Positions 1 through 13,396 of a stretch of DNA of 64,000 nucleotides are shown here, piece by piece. Under the pieces are notes generated by a model. That model was not told the origin of the DNA. It ran no database searches and saw only the letters and a program-made list of their open reading frames with translations. How positions within the stretch are numbered: position 1 is the first letter of the stretch; every line of letters starts with the position of its first letter. The DNA lies in contig RCSZ01000006.1 in assembly GCA_014898425.1 (NCBI GenBank), positions 2,630,719 through 2,694,718 on the forward strand, written 5' to 3'. The translations under genes were made by a program, and so were the position numbers. The stretch is from Botryotinia globosa (Eukaryota > Ascomycota > Leotiomycetes > Helotiales > Sclerotiniaceae).

Positions 1-2
1 TT

Positions 3-500
3 GCCAATCTTAGATGGTTGTTTCCAAGGGCTCCCGAGTCGTCTATTTATGAGATTTTCGCCCTTTATCCCGACCAATTCGATGGGAAATACGGTTATAC
101 GAGTGAAATGTTACGGGCAGCTGTTACTAGTGCCGAGTCCTGTTTTGCGTGCAACACGAGATACCTGAATGCTAAAGTTGGAAACAAGGCATACGTTTAT
201 TCATTTGATGTACCTCCAGCATTACACGCGGATGATGTTGCTTATACATTTTATAATGGCCCGGGCAGTGTCACATGGGATGGGAAGCCTGTATTTGGAG
301 GTGCGGCACTCTCTCTTCAAGATTACATTGTTAATTTTGTGACTACTGGTACTCCGAACGGAAGAAGGGTTCCTGATTTTCCTCAATATGGCAGTGAATC
401 GAATGTTTTGAGTATCAACTCTTCGTTCTTGGGAACTATCTCTGTTGATCCTTTGGTGAGGGGGCAATGTGAATGGTGGCAGAAAACGCTTTATTATTGA
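3..500 (+). CDS. Carboxylesterase type B / lipase, C-terminal part (5' end outside window)
   Basis: The reading frame is open from the window edge to TGA at 498-500, giving about 165 C-terminal residues of a type-B carboxylesterase (alpha/beta hydrolase, serine esterase). The segment VYSFDVPPALHADDVAYTF, followed by a tail that runs to a Trp-Trp (CEWWQKTLYY), is the usual C-terminal block of fungal members; the His of LHADD is in the place of the catalytic His of the Ser-Glu/Asp-His triad. The nucleophile elbow and oxyanion hole lie upstream of the window. No intron is seen in this part. These enzymes are often secreted in fungi, but the signal peptide cannot be checked here. The gene borders directly on the AT-rich repeat block. 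Family call is good; substrate unknown. Confidence 0.85.
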   Translation, partial: ANLRWLFPRAPESSIYEIFALYPDQFDGKYGYTSEMLRAAVTSAESCFACNTRYLNAKVGNKAYVYSFDVPPALHADDVAYTFYNGPGSVTWDGKPVFGGAALSLQDYIVNFVTTGTPNGRRVPDFPQYGSESNVLSINSSFLGTISVDPLVRGQCEWWQKTLYY

Positions 501-858
501 TTACATTTGCCATTTCTCTCCATTTTTGACGCGCAACAAAAACCCTGAATCGAGAGACTCTCAGATTGAAAGCTGTTAGTGGCTTATAAGGATGTGTTAT
601 AGATAGGAAGCTTGAGTTACGCCGAAAGATTGTCGGATTTTGTATTAGTAGACTTGAATTTTAATGTATCAATCCTTTAGCTCTGTAATTCTTTGAGTTC
701 ATTCTTATTTTTTCAATACTACCTTTTTCATTCTGTACTATACATCCTCATTATTTGCAGATTCAGATTTGTCATTTCTATTTCGGCCCACAGAGATGTT
801 TTCTCTCGAAGATCCCATCTCTTCCCGTCCGTTCCTAGTCTCCTGCCTATTTTATCCC
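501..858. other. 3' flank of the carboxylesterase
   Basis: Mixed-composition non-coding DNA with no convincing gene. Composition drops to AT-rich from about 860, where a degraded LTR begins. Confidence 0.5.
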
Positions 859-1354
859 TATGGAAATCCATAATAAGTCCACTAAATCACTTATTAATAT
901 CTTATTAATTAAGAGATATATTGATGACTATAATATATATAATATGATTTTATATTATAATATTATATTATTATATAATAATATAATAATATCTTTTATT
1001 AAATTGATTTATAATTGAATAAAATGAAATGGAATTAAATAGAAGTATATGGAAGAATAATTAAATTTGATTAGTTGTAATTTCTTTTTATTATATGAAA
1101 TGATTCTATAAGATTTAATTTAAATTGATCTTATTTATAAGTATAGAATGTATTAGAGTTTTATTATAAACTATATAAACCTAGAGTATTTTTCAAAGAA
1201 AATCTAGAAAAAGCAAGCAATTTCATTTTAATTTAATCTAACTCTAATAAATTGACTTCAATTTAAGTTTAATTATATATATTCAATTTATTTCTAAAGC
1301 CTAAATTAACTAGATTTACTATTATTATTATTATAATAATATATAACCTTTAAT
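859..1354 (+). repeat. RIP-degraded copy of the 516-bp LTR family (family F)
   Basis: Aligns along its whole length with 42804-43319; shared blocks include CACTTATTAATATCTTA and AAAGCAAGCAATTTCAT. Differences are dominated by C-to-T and G-to-A in this copy. No clean target duplication could be read, so the exact ends are approximate. Confidence 0.7.
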
Positions 1355-1555
1355 AGACTATAAATCTAATTAATCTAAAATAACTTTAAAAAAGAATTAG
1401 TTTAATCTAAGATTATATATTATATATATACAAGCTATTAAACTATCGAATATTATTTTATCGAATCAATTTATTCGAATTTATATTAAATTTATTTATA
1501 ATTCGTTTATAAATAAATCCTGAAGTTTATATTCCGAAAGCTAAATCTAATTGAG

Positions 1556-1708
1556 TGTCAGGGTACGGGTAAAGACTTATATTATATCATAAGAATTCTA
1601 AATGCTATAAAAGATTGAGATCCTATTATAAGAAGTAAGATATATTAAAAATATATTAAGGGTTTATATCTAAAATATAAAGGTAATATAATTGATGTTG
1701 TAATAATA
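1556..1708 (-). repeat. Left LTR of the gypsy element
   Basis: Starts TGTCAGGGTACGGG and ends ATAATA, which corresponds to GTGACA in the right LTR with G-to-A and C-to-T changes. Confidence 0.8.
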
Positions 1709-4700
1709 CTTTTTTTTAGGATTTGTTTATTTCAAATAAATTAAGGTATAGGCTAATTTTGTTATTTTTTGATAAAGTTATAAAGAATTGATTTAATAGG
1801 TTAGTTTATTATTATATTTAAATTAAATGGATAATGAAATTGATTAAATAAAAACCCAAAATCCTTTGAAATAATATTAGAAAATCCTAATTTCTATTAT
1901 AGAATTAAAACAAACTGTTTTTAAAGTAGTAATCAATTGATGGATTTTCTTTAATCTATTTAATTTCTATTTAAAAGTTATTCCTAATATAGTAATATCT
2001 GAGGTTATAGGCTTTTTGAATTTAATTTATATAAGCGGGTTTGATTTATTCAGATATATTAAATGAAATGTAATAATTATTTTCTTTTAGTTTTAGAGAT
2101 TCTCAACTGATTGCTATAACAATAGATAATACTTTTATTTGATATAATAATAGAAACTATATTTATTATAACAATCAAAAATCTTTTTGAATTCCTATTG
2201 TTTAATTTCCTTATATATTTTGTTATATTTTTCGAGAATTCGATCTTGATTTCTATATAATTTGATAATATTAATAATATTTTAATTTGGTAATTTTAGT
2301 AAATAATAAAGTGGTTGAAGTAATGAATTATAAAATACCTAAAAAATCTTAAAATTGATTAAAAGTTATAATAAGTAGATCTATTTATAGATTTTGAAGA
2401 TTTTATAAAGGTTATTCTATTTATTGTTATTCTTTTTTATTAAGTGATTGATTTTTATATTCTTTGTATTAATCTATATCTTATTATTTTTTTTATAAAG
2501 AAAAGTATTAATATAGTTTTTGTATTTTTAAATTGATTAAATTATAAATACTTTGAGTTTAATTAAAATAAAATCAAATCTATTTGTAATCTTGTTGGTT
2601 TTGAGAAACTTTTGTTTCTTTTGATATAATAGATTTGATAGGATTGATATAAATAATTTAATTTCAAAGTGTAAATAGTAATTATAATTGATAAAAAACG
2701 GGGATATATTGATAGTTTTTGATATAGTATTGTTTAATACAAATTCAATGAATAGAAATTAATCAAATTAATCATTTTGATAGAAGTTTATAAAAGTATA
2801 AAGGTATTGTTTGATTATAGTATTAATCTTTTTTATTTGATTGTTAAATTCAGAATAGAATAAAAAAGATTGTTTCAACGTAATCGATAAATGTTTGAAT
2901 AAATGTTTTTAGAATTCAAAGATAAATTGAAAATCTTTATCGAATATAATATTATCAAAAGTATTATACAAATAATAGATTTTTTTAATAAATCAATCTA
3001 TAAACTTCTTTATAAATAGTTTTATAATTGATATAAAATATTGTATTTTAATCAAATAGTAGATAATTATAATAATATATTAATATTTCTTTTTATAGTG
3101 TTTATTAATTGATAATAATATAATATAATTAATAGAAATACTGAATTAGAAGTGAAATAATATTAATAAAAATTCAAAGAATTCAAATATAATAAAATAA
3201 AAGATTTTTATATAAAAACAAAGTTAGTAAGTTTATATAAATATCTTAATTTCCCTAGATATATTAGATTATCAATATATATAAAAAATGAGATTGATAA
3301 TTTTGATATAATCTAGATATTCAATTAATTTGATTGAATATATATAATATATAATCTATATATAAAATTTAATAAAAAAGGAAATAAAAAGATAGTTGTA
3401 ATAAAAGATCTTATTATTTATTAATCTATAATCTTATAAAACTATTCGAAAATCCTGTTGAATATTTAATAATCAATAGTAGATAAAAGGGTTTTGAAAT
3501 ATTATATATATAATTATAACTAATTTGAATAATATCTATATACTTTATTAATAAAATTATTAATTGATTTATTAATATTAGAAATAATTATATTTATTGA
3601 AGTTATAATCAGATCTAAATTATTATTCGTTTATTAAATAATATTCTTAAATATAATAATATTGAATATCTATTTTGAAAGGATTATTTATAAACGGTTT
3701 TTGATTCGATTATTATTAGAATCGATATATACTGAATAGTTTTTAGTTTTATAATTCAAAATATTGAAGTAAATAGTTTTGTAATTGGATTGATATATAA
3801 TACAGAAATTGAATTCTAATAAGAATTCAATCTATTTAATTTATTGTTGATTTAATATCTTTATTAATATAAAGTATTTGAGATTCTTATAATTAATAAT
3901 AATTTCGAATAATTTCTAAATATTATATAATTCCAGTCTCTATTTCTTTAATAATTTTATAATTACTAGAAGTTTTTTATTATAGATTTTGTAATTGTAT
4001 TTAATAATATTATATTTTGATAAAAAGTATATTATTGGATACAAATATCCCTTATTATTATATTACAAAAGAATACTATTTGCAATCCAATTGGAAATAT
4101 CAATCTTGATAATTATATAGTAATAATAATCAAATATAATAAAAACTAAAATAAAATAAAAAAATTCTTTAATATTATCACAAAAACATCTTTCTATTTA
4201 GAATCCCAATTCTATACCCTTTCTTTTTTCAAAAAATAATTAAAAGATTTTATAATTTTGGAAAAATTACAAATGAAATATCAATAAAAATTAATAAATC
4301 CAAAGAAATACTAAAGGTTTTTGAATTTAATTAATGATTTCCAGTTAAATATAATATTGATTTTCTTCGGATTTATTTTTATACCTTCTAAAATAATAAT
4401 TAAATTAAAATATTTAATTCTTTTTGTTTTGAATTTGTATTTATTGATATTAATTTATAATTTGATATCGATTAATTATTAGATAATTTTGTGAATATAT
4501 CCTCTATAATTTGTAATGTTTTTAGAATAAATCAAAATATTATCCAAATATATTATATAAATTCTATCCAAAAGATTAAAGAAAATATAATTGATATAAT
4601 TGTAAAATAAGACTAATACATTACAAAATCCGAAAGATATTATTAATAATTCGAATAAATCAAAACAAATAATAAAAACAGTTTTCTATTTATAACCTTT

Positions 4701-7700
4701 TATGATTTATAATTTATTGAAAATAATAATAATATCAAACTTGATATAGATTTTAATATAATATAAAACATTAAGGGTTTTTTTAATTAATAATAAAAAA
4801 TATCAATTTTTGATAATAATATTATTTAAATCTTAATAATCTTAATAGATCTAAATACTTTCTTTTAATTTAACAATTAGAAGGAGTAAAATAATCGATT
4901 AGAAACGAGATTTCTAAATAAATCTTTTATTCAGATTATTATTAAGTTATTTACAAATAATTCGAAATTTAATCAAAGATATTAAATAGCTTTTATTATA
5001 TAATAATTCCTTATTTAATATAACTTCAATTTTGTAATCTTATAAATATTATAGTAAAAATTCATTAACAAAAAAAGATAGAAATCTTGAGTATAGATTA
5101 TAAAATTAGGAAGACAATTTATCTTGAATCTTTAATATAAAAAAAATAGATTGATTTGTTTTTTCTATAAACTTATTGATATTATTATTTATTAAACTTT
5201 AATATAATTAAATAGAATTCTTAATTATTATATAATATAGATTATAAACCCTATACAATTCATTCCAAAACATTTTTGTAATATAAATATTATTATTTTT
5301 ATAAAATTATATAAAACTATTAGCTATAAAAAACTTTATATTTTGTATTTCAAAACGGATATTTTATATAATATTAAGTAGCTTCTTTGAGGGATTCAAT
5401 AATAATAATGATAATAAAGGTAAAATATTTTGATTCTATAATAATCTTTTATATTTTCTAGAATTAATAATAAATCGAATTAGAATTGATTTTAAAAATA
5501 AATAATTGGAAATTATCCTAACTCGAATATTTGTTTTATTATTGATATAATGAATATAATAAAAAAAATTGTTTTTATTATTTTCAAGGTTAATAATATC
5601 AGGGTTTTTTAGATATCTAAGGTTTTGATAGATTTAAGAATTACTAATTAATCTCAAAATAGCAAGAATTTAATTTTGAAGTTTTTATTGATAATATCTT
5701 CTATAAAAGCTAATTTCGAAATAAGCTTTTGTAGAAATGATTTAAAATTAATTAATATAATTTTGCTACTTTTTAGTAAAGTTATCTTAGGGTTATTAAA
5801 TGTATCGAAAACAATAATTATCATAATATCAATAAAACAGTAATATCTCGAGTAATATATAAATACAAATTTAAATGTTATTATCAATCAATTAATAGTG
5901 GGATTATAATATTGAAACTAAAGAAAACCAAAAATTATTGGATTTATAGTTGATAGGGTAGTAATATAAAACAAATTGATTTTCTAGTAGTTATTAATTC
6001 ATATATCCAGGAGTATATATCAAAAAAAGATATTGAAAGACTTTTTATTAATTAGGAGTAGATAATAGATATAAGGGAAGAGGTATATAGATATTTAAAG
6101 CTTAAAAACGATTTTTTTGTTGATAAAGTTATAGCTTATGATTTTATTATTTATAAGGCTAATAAATAGAATAATTATATTAGATGTAAAGAAGATTTCT
6201 ATTGAGATTTTAAAAGATTTGTTATTTATTATTTTAAAATATAAAGGATTCCTAAATATAACTAATCTTTTAATCTACAAAGATAAATTTTCTATAAAAA
6301 ACCTTAATTTATAACTATAAACTAAGGTTAATTTTTTAATATATCAAACTAAAGAATTGAGTTTCTATTTTTCTCTAAATAAACAGATTCTTCAATATAC
6401 CCTTTCAAATCAAGTTTTTGAGTAAGATTTAAAAGAATTAATAAAATATAGTATAATAATATAGCTGAAAAATGATTGATAAATAAAAACAAATTTTAAT
6501 ATAAGGAGTTGACAATATTGTAATAGAATTTAGAGCTTTAATATTGATTGATTGTAGGAAAACGATTGATATAAAGATTATATTCTATATTAATATTGAT
6601 ATTATACTTTGTATTATTAGTTTGTTTTTTATTATAATTGTTTTTAATATAATTAGATTTCTTATAATAAAAATAAAGGCTAAAATCAAAATATTATTTT
6701 CAAATATAATAAAATAGGAGATACTAATCTTATCAAATAATATCTAATTATATAAAGTTATTAGATGGTTTTGATATAAAGAGAGTTATAATTAAGGTTA
6801 GCTTTTTATTATAATATCTTGATTAATTATAATTGAAATTAATACTCTAATTATTATATTGATTATCAAAATGAGTTTTTTCTTTTAGATTATTATAAAT
6901 ACCTTATTATTAGATTATTTATATATTAATATTAATAATAAAAGGTTTATTAGAATAATTAATTAAAATATTAATCAATTTCTATAAAATCTTAAATTTG
7001 AAATTAGCAATTTGTTATTTAATAGTTTTTTTATATCTAATAACAAATTGCTTAAATTCAATAATAAAATTATTAAATAAAATCTTTTTTATCTTACATT
7101 TATTATAATTTATAAAAATCTTTTGTAAAAAATTAAAATTTGATATTGTTTATTCAACTTTCCTTAGATATTTATTATAATATACTATTTAAAAAACTAG
7201 AAATCGGAGTTGTATAAGTTATCTATAATTATATCGAAATATATTTGATTATTTGTATAAACCAAATTAGAAAATAAATTAATAAGGAATATAATTCATT
7301 GAAATTCTAATTTGTTTTTGTAATCTGTGATTAAATAATAATTGACTATATTATAAAATACTATATATTAATCCTAATATTTTGTAATATTTTGTTTATT
7401 ATTATTGAATTTCTTAGGGGAAGTAAAATATCTTTAATGGGATAGGGCTTTTGGGTTATTATAAATAATAATCTTTAATATTTCAAGTATATTTTGTAAT
7501 TCAATAATCTATAATTAGGTTTTGTTAGTTTAGATATATACTATAGTAATTTGATTTTATAATGAAATTATAATTGTTTCAATCAAAGTAAATATAGTTT
7601 AAATAACTACAAAATATATAGTATTTGAATTATCAAACAAATCTATAAATAAAGAAATATCAGTTTCAATAGAATCGATAATATAGTTTAAAAAAAGGAA

Positions 7701-7898
7701 TTATAAGGATAGATTAAATATAGTCATTTAATTGATTATTTTTAAAATGTTTTTATAATTACAAAGTATTTTTGTAGAATTCTTAATAGTGAGTTAATAT
7801 GAATATATTTTAATATAATTGAATAATTTTGCTAAAAAATGATAAAGTTATTTATAATAGATTAACAATAGATTTGATCAATATAATCGGATTATAAC

Positions 7899-8132
7899 TA
7901 TGTGAACAAGGGAATTCACACATAGGGAATTCACTTCAAGGAAATGACCTCAATACAAAGGCTACTGTATTGAAAGGATTAAGCGAATACGAAAGAGATT
8001 AGCTCTTTCAGTAGTGCTTATATAAGGCCTACTACTTTCCCACTTAGCTAGCTCTTTAAATAGAATACAATTAGACATATAGGACCTACATTATGTGGGT
8101 GCTATGTCTTCCGTATCCTTCTCGAACCAACA
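7899..8132 (-). mobile_element. Solo LTR, family A (234 bp), nested in the gypsy element
   Basis: Reverse complement of 45975-46208, also 234 bp. Ends TG...CA type (TGTTGGTTCGAGAAGG at the 5' end on the minus strand). One terminal TG is mutated to TA. Flanked by the exact duplication ATAAC (7894-7898, 8133-8137). Much less AT-biased than its host element, so it inserted later. Confidence 0.9.
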
Positions 8133-8233
8133 ATAACTCTAATGAGATTAAGATAATCAGAGTGATTAGAGTATAATTTAAACAAATGTTTTGGAAATGA
8201 AGCTATGATAGCTTCTAAATAGATAATACAAAT

Positions 8234-8383
8234 TATCAAAATAAAAGTAAAGATTTATATTGTATTATAAGGATTCTAAATGTTATAAAAGGTTAAGGCT
8301 TTATTATAGGAAGTAGAGTACACTAAGGGTATGCTAAGGGTTTGTGCCTAAGGCATGAAGGCAATGTAGTTGGCGCCGTGACA
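8234..8383 (-). repeat. Right LTR of the gypsy element
   Basis: Starts TATCAAAATAAAA, the mutated form of TGTCAGGGTACGG, and ends GGCGCCGTGACA. The mutated and intact halves are opposite to those of the left LTR. Confidence 0.8.
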
Positions 8384-9173
8384 TTGAGCATATGAAATTA
8401 AGTTTTTAAATAATATATTTAAATTATATTGCTATTCAAAGTGAATAATATATTAATATTCTATATATAAAGATATTCTAGTTGATTTAATCTTTATTTC
8501 ATATCAAATAAAATAAAGAGTTAATTTAAAAGATAACTAATCTATTCAATCCTTAATATTAAAATTGAATTTAAATCGATTTATTTATTAAATATATTTA
8601 ATTCTAAAATCAATTATATATATATAAATATAGATCAATATTAATTCATATCTAAAATTATTGATAGTATAAATTTCAAATCAATTCTTTTTAAAAATAG
8701 ATCTAATTATATTAAATAAATTAATAAAACTAAACTCTTTTTTGAAATAAATAGTTTTATATTGTATATTAATAAAACAAAAGTATTATCAAATAAAAAT
8801 CTATATCCCTATATAACATATAGGATTTAAAACACAATTCATAACTGGAAGCTGATTGATCTAGAAAGTACGTAAGGTCTGTACGGAAACATTATAATAT
8901 AATATTGGATTGAGGTTCAACAAAAGGGGATAAATGAATTTATAAAATGAGTTTAAATATTATAATCAGAATCCTTCAAAGGAGAGCTTTTCAATAGTGT
9001 TATTTTTATAATTTTATAATTAATGGCTGTAAATATAATAATTAAAGTTGTTAAAAAGCTATAATATTATTAAAAGTTATTATTGTATATAGTTCTGATT
9101 GGGTTGAGTGATTATATAATATATTACCTCAAAATATATTGCTTCAAAACTTCAATATTCAATTAATATCTTA
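8384..9173. other. AT-rich non-coding DNA
   Basis: No gene is visible. A short unit near 8815-8905 recurs in three AT-degraded copies at about 10300-10545. Confidence 0.5.
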
Positions 9174-9646
9174 ATATAATTAATATAATTAATTAATATA
9201 ATAATATAATATAATTATATAAGTAAGATAATGAATATAATTAATATAATTAATATAATTAGATAATAATATAATTAATATAATTAATATAATTTAAGTA
9301 TAATTAAATATAATTAATATAATTAATATAATTAATATAATTAATATAATTAATATAATTAATATAATTAATATAATTAATATAATTAATATAATTAATA
9401 TAATAATATAATTAATATAATTACTATAATTAATATAATTAATATTAACTTAATATAATTAATATAATTAATATAATTAACTATAATTAATATAATTAAT
9501 ATAATTAAGATAATTAATATAATAATATAATTAATATAATTAATATAATTAATATAATTACATAATTAATATAATTAATATAATTAATATAATTAATATA
9601 ATTAATATAATTAATATAATTAATATAATTAATATACTTAATATAC
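9174..9646. repeat. 9-bp tandem array, unit AATATAATT
   Basis: Nearly uninterrupted repeats of the 9-mer, with occasional unit loss, over about 470 bp. Confidence 0.9.
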
Positions 9647-9651
9647 TTAAT

Positions 9652-9958
9652 TGTCAGGATATATATATAGTAGTAAGCTATTAGGTTCATGTGAGGACTA
9701 TAAAACTAAAGCGGAGTTGTCTTAATGATTTAGTTATTGATAAAGATCTAAGAGGAAGTTGGAAGCGAGGCTTCCAACTTATACTTGAAAAACTAGCTAA
9801 AACGGCTAGTATAGCCGGTCACGTGCATAGAGGGTTCGTGCGTCCTTACAGTTCAATCCCTGATACTATGCCTTTTGAGGTCAGATTGCGTGCGTGGCGT
9901 AGTAGTAAAGCTTACGACTTCTATTAGTTCCATGCGTATTAGTTCCATGCACGTGACA
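9652..9958 (+). mobile_element. Solo LTR, family B (141 bp), split by a family C LTR
   Basis: Starts TGTCAGGATATATATATAG and ends TGCACGTGACA. Target duplication TTAAT on both sides (9647-9651, 9959-9963). Its body is interrupted at 9690-9850 by another LTR. Same LTR as those of the TRIM elements at 15.2 and 20.3 kb, and less mutated than most of those. Confidence 0.88.
9690..9850 (+). mobile_element. Solo LTR, family C (161 bp), nested in a family B LTR
   Basis: Starts TGTGAGGACTATAAAC, ends GCGTCCTTACA, with the exact 5-bp duplication GTTCA at 9685-9689 and 9851-9855. Contains the short inverted repeat GGAAGTTGGAAGC/GCTTCCAACTT. Other copies: 32506-33482 and 53940-54100 (reversed). The 78-codon frame through it is accidental. 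Confidence 0.92.
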
Positions 9959-10284
9959 TTAATATAATAAATATAATAAATATAATAAATATAATAAATA
10001 TAATAAATATAATAAATATATAAATATAATAAATATAATAAATATAATAAATATAATAAATATAATAAATATAATAAATATAATAAATATAATAAATATA
10101 AATATAATAATATAATAAATATAATAAATATATAAATATAATAAATATAATAAATATAATAAATATAATAAATATAATAAATATAATAAATATAATAAAT
10201 ATAATAAATATAATAAATATAATAAATATAATAAATATAATAAATATAATAAATATAATAAATATAATAAATATAATAAATATA
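9959..10284. repeat. 9-bp tandem array, unit AATATAATA
   Basis: About 36 nearly perfect units on the other side of the nested LTRs. Unit differs by one base from the array at 9174-9646. Confidence 0.9.
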
Positions 10285-10299
10285 ATTAATTAAATGATA

Positions 10300-10545
10300 T
10301 CTCTAATATATAGAATTGAAAATATAATTTATAATTAAAAGCTAATTAATTTAGAAAGTATATAAAATCTATATAAGAATATCCTTTTTTCTAATATATA
10401 GGATTTAAAATTTAATTTATAATTAAAAACTAATTGATTTAAAAAGTATATAAAATTTGTGTGAAAATATTTTTCTTTAATATATAAGATTTAAAATACA
10501 ATTTATAATTAGAAATTGATTAATTGAAAAAAAATTTATATAATA
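10300..10545. repeat. Three tandem degenerate units of about 90 bp
   Basis: Each carries a run like ATATAGGATTTAAAAT followed by AATTTATAATTA...CTAATTGATTTAGAAAGTATATAAAAT. A better preserved unit lies at 8815-8905. Confidence 0.65.
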
Positions 10546-13221
10546 AATATTAAAGATTAGAAAATAGATTAATAAATATAATAATTATAAATAATATTTA
10601 AAATATAATTAGTTGATATATTTATATTTTTTGAATTAATAGTTTTTATATAATGCTATTTTATATTAAGAAAAAGAACTGTTATTAATTATTGAATTAT
10701 TTAGTTAATTTTATAATAAAAAGTTTAGATTTATAAAAAAAATAAGAAATTAGAAAAGAAAAAAGAATTAGAAAAAAAAGGGATTAGATTTATTAGATTT
10801 ATTAAAAAAAAAGAATAGAAAAAAAGAAGAAAAAAAAACAGAAATTAGAAAAAGAATTAAAAAGATAATTAATAAAAAAATAATTAGAGAAAAAAAAGAA
10901 AAGAATTAGAAAAAAAATAAAAGAAAAGAATTAAAAAAATAATTAGAAAAAGAATTAGGAAAAGAATTAGGGTTAGAATTAGAAGAAGAATTAGAAAAAG
11001 AATTATAAGGTTTTAAGGTTTTAAAGTTTTAAAGTTTGATTATATCTTTGATACTTTTATATAAGCTAAAAGCTAGAGGTTAATAAAAATTATTATTATT
11101 ATTATTATTATTAAATATTCAGGATGTTTTTTAAAGCATTTGCTTCTTCAAAAAAAAATTTGTTATAAAAAGTATAATTGAAAATAATATTTGATAGTTT
11201 ATCATTTTATTTATATTTTTAATTTCTAAAGTATCTTTCATTCTAATCTTTTCAAAATTTAATCTAAAATATAATTTATATAAATCAATTCTAGTTTTTT
11301 TTTCAAATAATTCTTTTTATAACTCTTTAATCTTTCTATTAGAGTTATAAAGTTATAGAATTCAATAAAATATATAAGGGATAGATTCTGAATATATAGT
11401 GAAAAGCCTTTACATTTATTTTATATTTCGGATTTCTTTTAATTTAGAAAACTCTAAAAATCTATCTTATACTTTAAGCTCTTATATTAAAAGCAATTTG
11501 TTCTCTTATAAATTGAATACTTTTTATAATTTAGAAAAACTAATAAAAAGTCTTTATATTATTTTATATTAAGTTGATTTATTGCTATTATTTAGTCTAA
11601 CATTTTCTTATTATGATATTAATTATATTCTTTTAATTTATTATTATATTTTATTTGAGTTTTAATAAAATCAAAATTTATAGAATCTTTTTTTAAATGT
11701 AATAATTCTTGAGGTTTTGTTTTAGAATTATTTATTGAATTGATTTAGTAAGAGAGTATATATACAAAAAGCATATAGGATTAAAATAATATTAAATTAA
11801 CATTTGTCTCTTCGTATAAAGGAGTATTACTAAGCTATATATAAGATTATATTCTATTCTATATATGCATCTCGTCCTAAAGTGAGATTAGAATATAATC
11901 TAGTTATTTATTTCAATATTATTAAATTCTAAATATAAATTAGTTTTTTAAACTCATTTTATATAATTAGAGTATTTTATTAATAGTTTATTATTGTAAT
12001 GTATCTATATTTATTTTTGATATATAATTTTATATTAAAACTATATATTAGAAATATATTTAAAAATATATTAAAAGTATAAATAAATTTAATAAGATAA
12101 TATGTTTATGTTTCTTATTAATTTATCTAATAAGATAGTTTAAAAGAATTTCTAAAAGATTTTTTTAATAATATGTTTTTAGAGTTGATATTATATTAAT
12201 ATTAAATTCTTTTTTTAATTGAATAATAAACTAACAAATTAACGATTTTTACATTGAATTTTTTCTAATAGTCTCAATTTTTATTGAACTTTCGAATTTT
12301 GTATTCCGAATAATCTTTGAATCTTTAGTAATCTTTTCATTTATAATAATCTTAATTTATTATAAAAAACTCAAATTTTATCTCCTTGATAATGTTGATT
12401 TTTAATTTGATTATTCAAAGAATATTATTTTTAAATGAAATACTCATATATTTTTTATATTCTTTATAATAAAATATATTATTTTATTTTTATTATCTTT
12501 TATTGATTTAAAACCTTCTAAATTATTAATAAAACCCTTTTTCTAATAATATTTTTGTAATATTGTTAATAAATTAACAATAGCTTTTTAGCTTTTTAGT
12601 TTTTGAAGTTTTTATATAAGATTTTAATGTTGTTATTAATCAATAAATAATAATTTCAATATTATTAGCTTATAAAACGGTTATATGTCTTTCTTAAATA
12701 ATCGAATTGTTTTTTAATTTCAAATCAGTTTTCTTAAAATATATTCTTTAATTTATATATTTTATTAATTATTAGAAAAGAAATCTAAATCTTTGAATTG
12801 CTTTTTTCTTAAATGTGTTTTTATTGAAATTTAGTTTAATATATATATTTAGAATATTTAAAAATTCAAAAAAAAAAATTATATTTTGTTTTGAAATAAA
12901 ATTGAAATTCTATTAGAATTTTATAGTTTCTTGATTTGTTTAAAAAGGTGTCTAAAGATATTTTGTATATTATAACTATGTTATAGGTTCTTGTAAATAC
13001 ATAGTATTTTAAAATATTAAAAAATTAATTTTGATTTATTAATATTTTATACGTTATCAAAAACATATTGAAGAATTGAAATTTAAAATTTTATAAAGTT
13101 TTAACCTAATGTTTATTTGATTTTGAAAGTTTTTATTATATTTTTCTAGTTTTTCTAGTTTTTTGAAATAAAAATTATATCATAATATATAGATAGATTT
13201 CTTTACTCTGAATAGAAATTT
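10546..13221. other. AT-rich degraded DNA without genes
   Basis: Within it 10730-11010 is strongly purine-rich on the plus strand (GAAAAAGAATTAG-like units) and 11090-11113 is an ATT run. No reading frame or repeat boundary I can support. Confidence 0.5.
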
Positions 13222-13396
13222 GAATTAAATAAATTAAATGAATTAAATGAATTAAATGAATTAAATGAATTAAATGAATTAAATGAATTAAATGAATTAA
13301 ATGAATTAAATGAATTAAATGAATTAAATGAATTAAATGAATTAAATGAATTAAATGAATTAAATGAATTAAATGAATTAAATGAATTAAATGAAT
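13222..13396. repeat. 9-bp tandem array, unit GAATTAAAT
   Basis: About 19 perfect copies. The minus-strand reading gives a repeated Phe-Asn-Ser frame that is a by-product of the array. Confidence 0.95.

Larger units (their letters stand above)
1556..8383 (-). mobile_element. Full-length, RIP-destroyed Ty3/gypsy LTR retrotransposon
   Basis: Two direct repeats of about 150 bp lie at 1556-1708 and 8234-8383, and the whole is flanked by the 5-bp target duplication TTGAG (1551-1555 and 8384-8388). The right LTR keeps TGGCGCCGTGACA at its end; the left LTR keeps TGTCAGGGTACGG at its start. Each has lost at the other end what its partner keeps, by G-to-A and C-to-T changes. Minus-strand reading of about 4515-4690 still shows a gypsy reverse transcriptase signature: an FGFCN box (from MPFGL-type) followed by IIYLDNILIYSKN, where the catalytic YLDD has become YLDN. 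The element therefore reads right to left. No open reading frame survives. A solo LTR (7899-8132) is nested near its right end. Internal region about 6.3 kb, usual for gypsy. Confidence 0.85.

Noticed and set aside
9691..9927. 78-codon gene
   Set aside because: The frame spans a family C LTR and the host LTR, bounded by a GTTCA duplication; not a gene.
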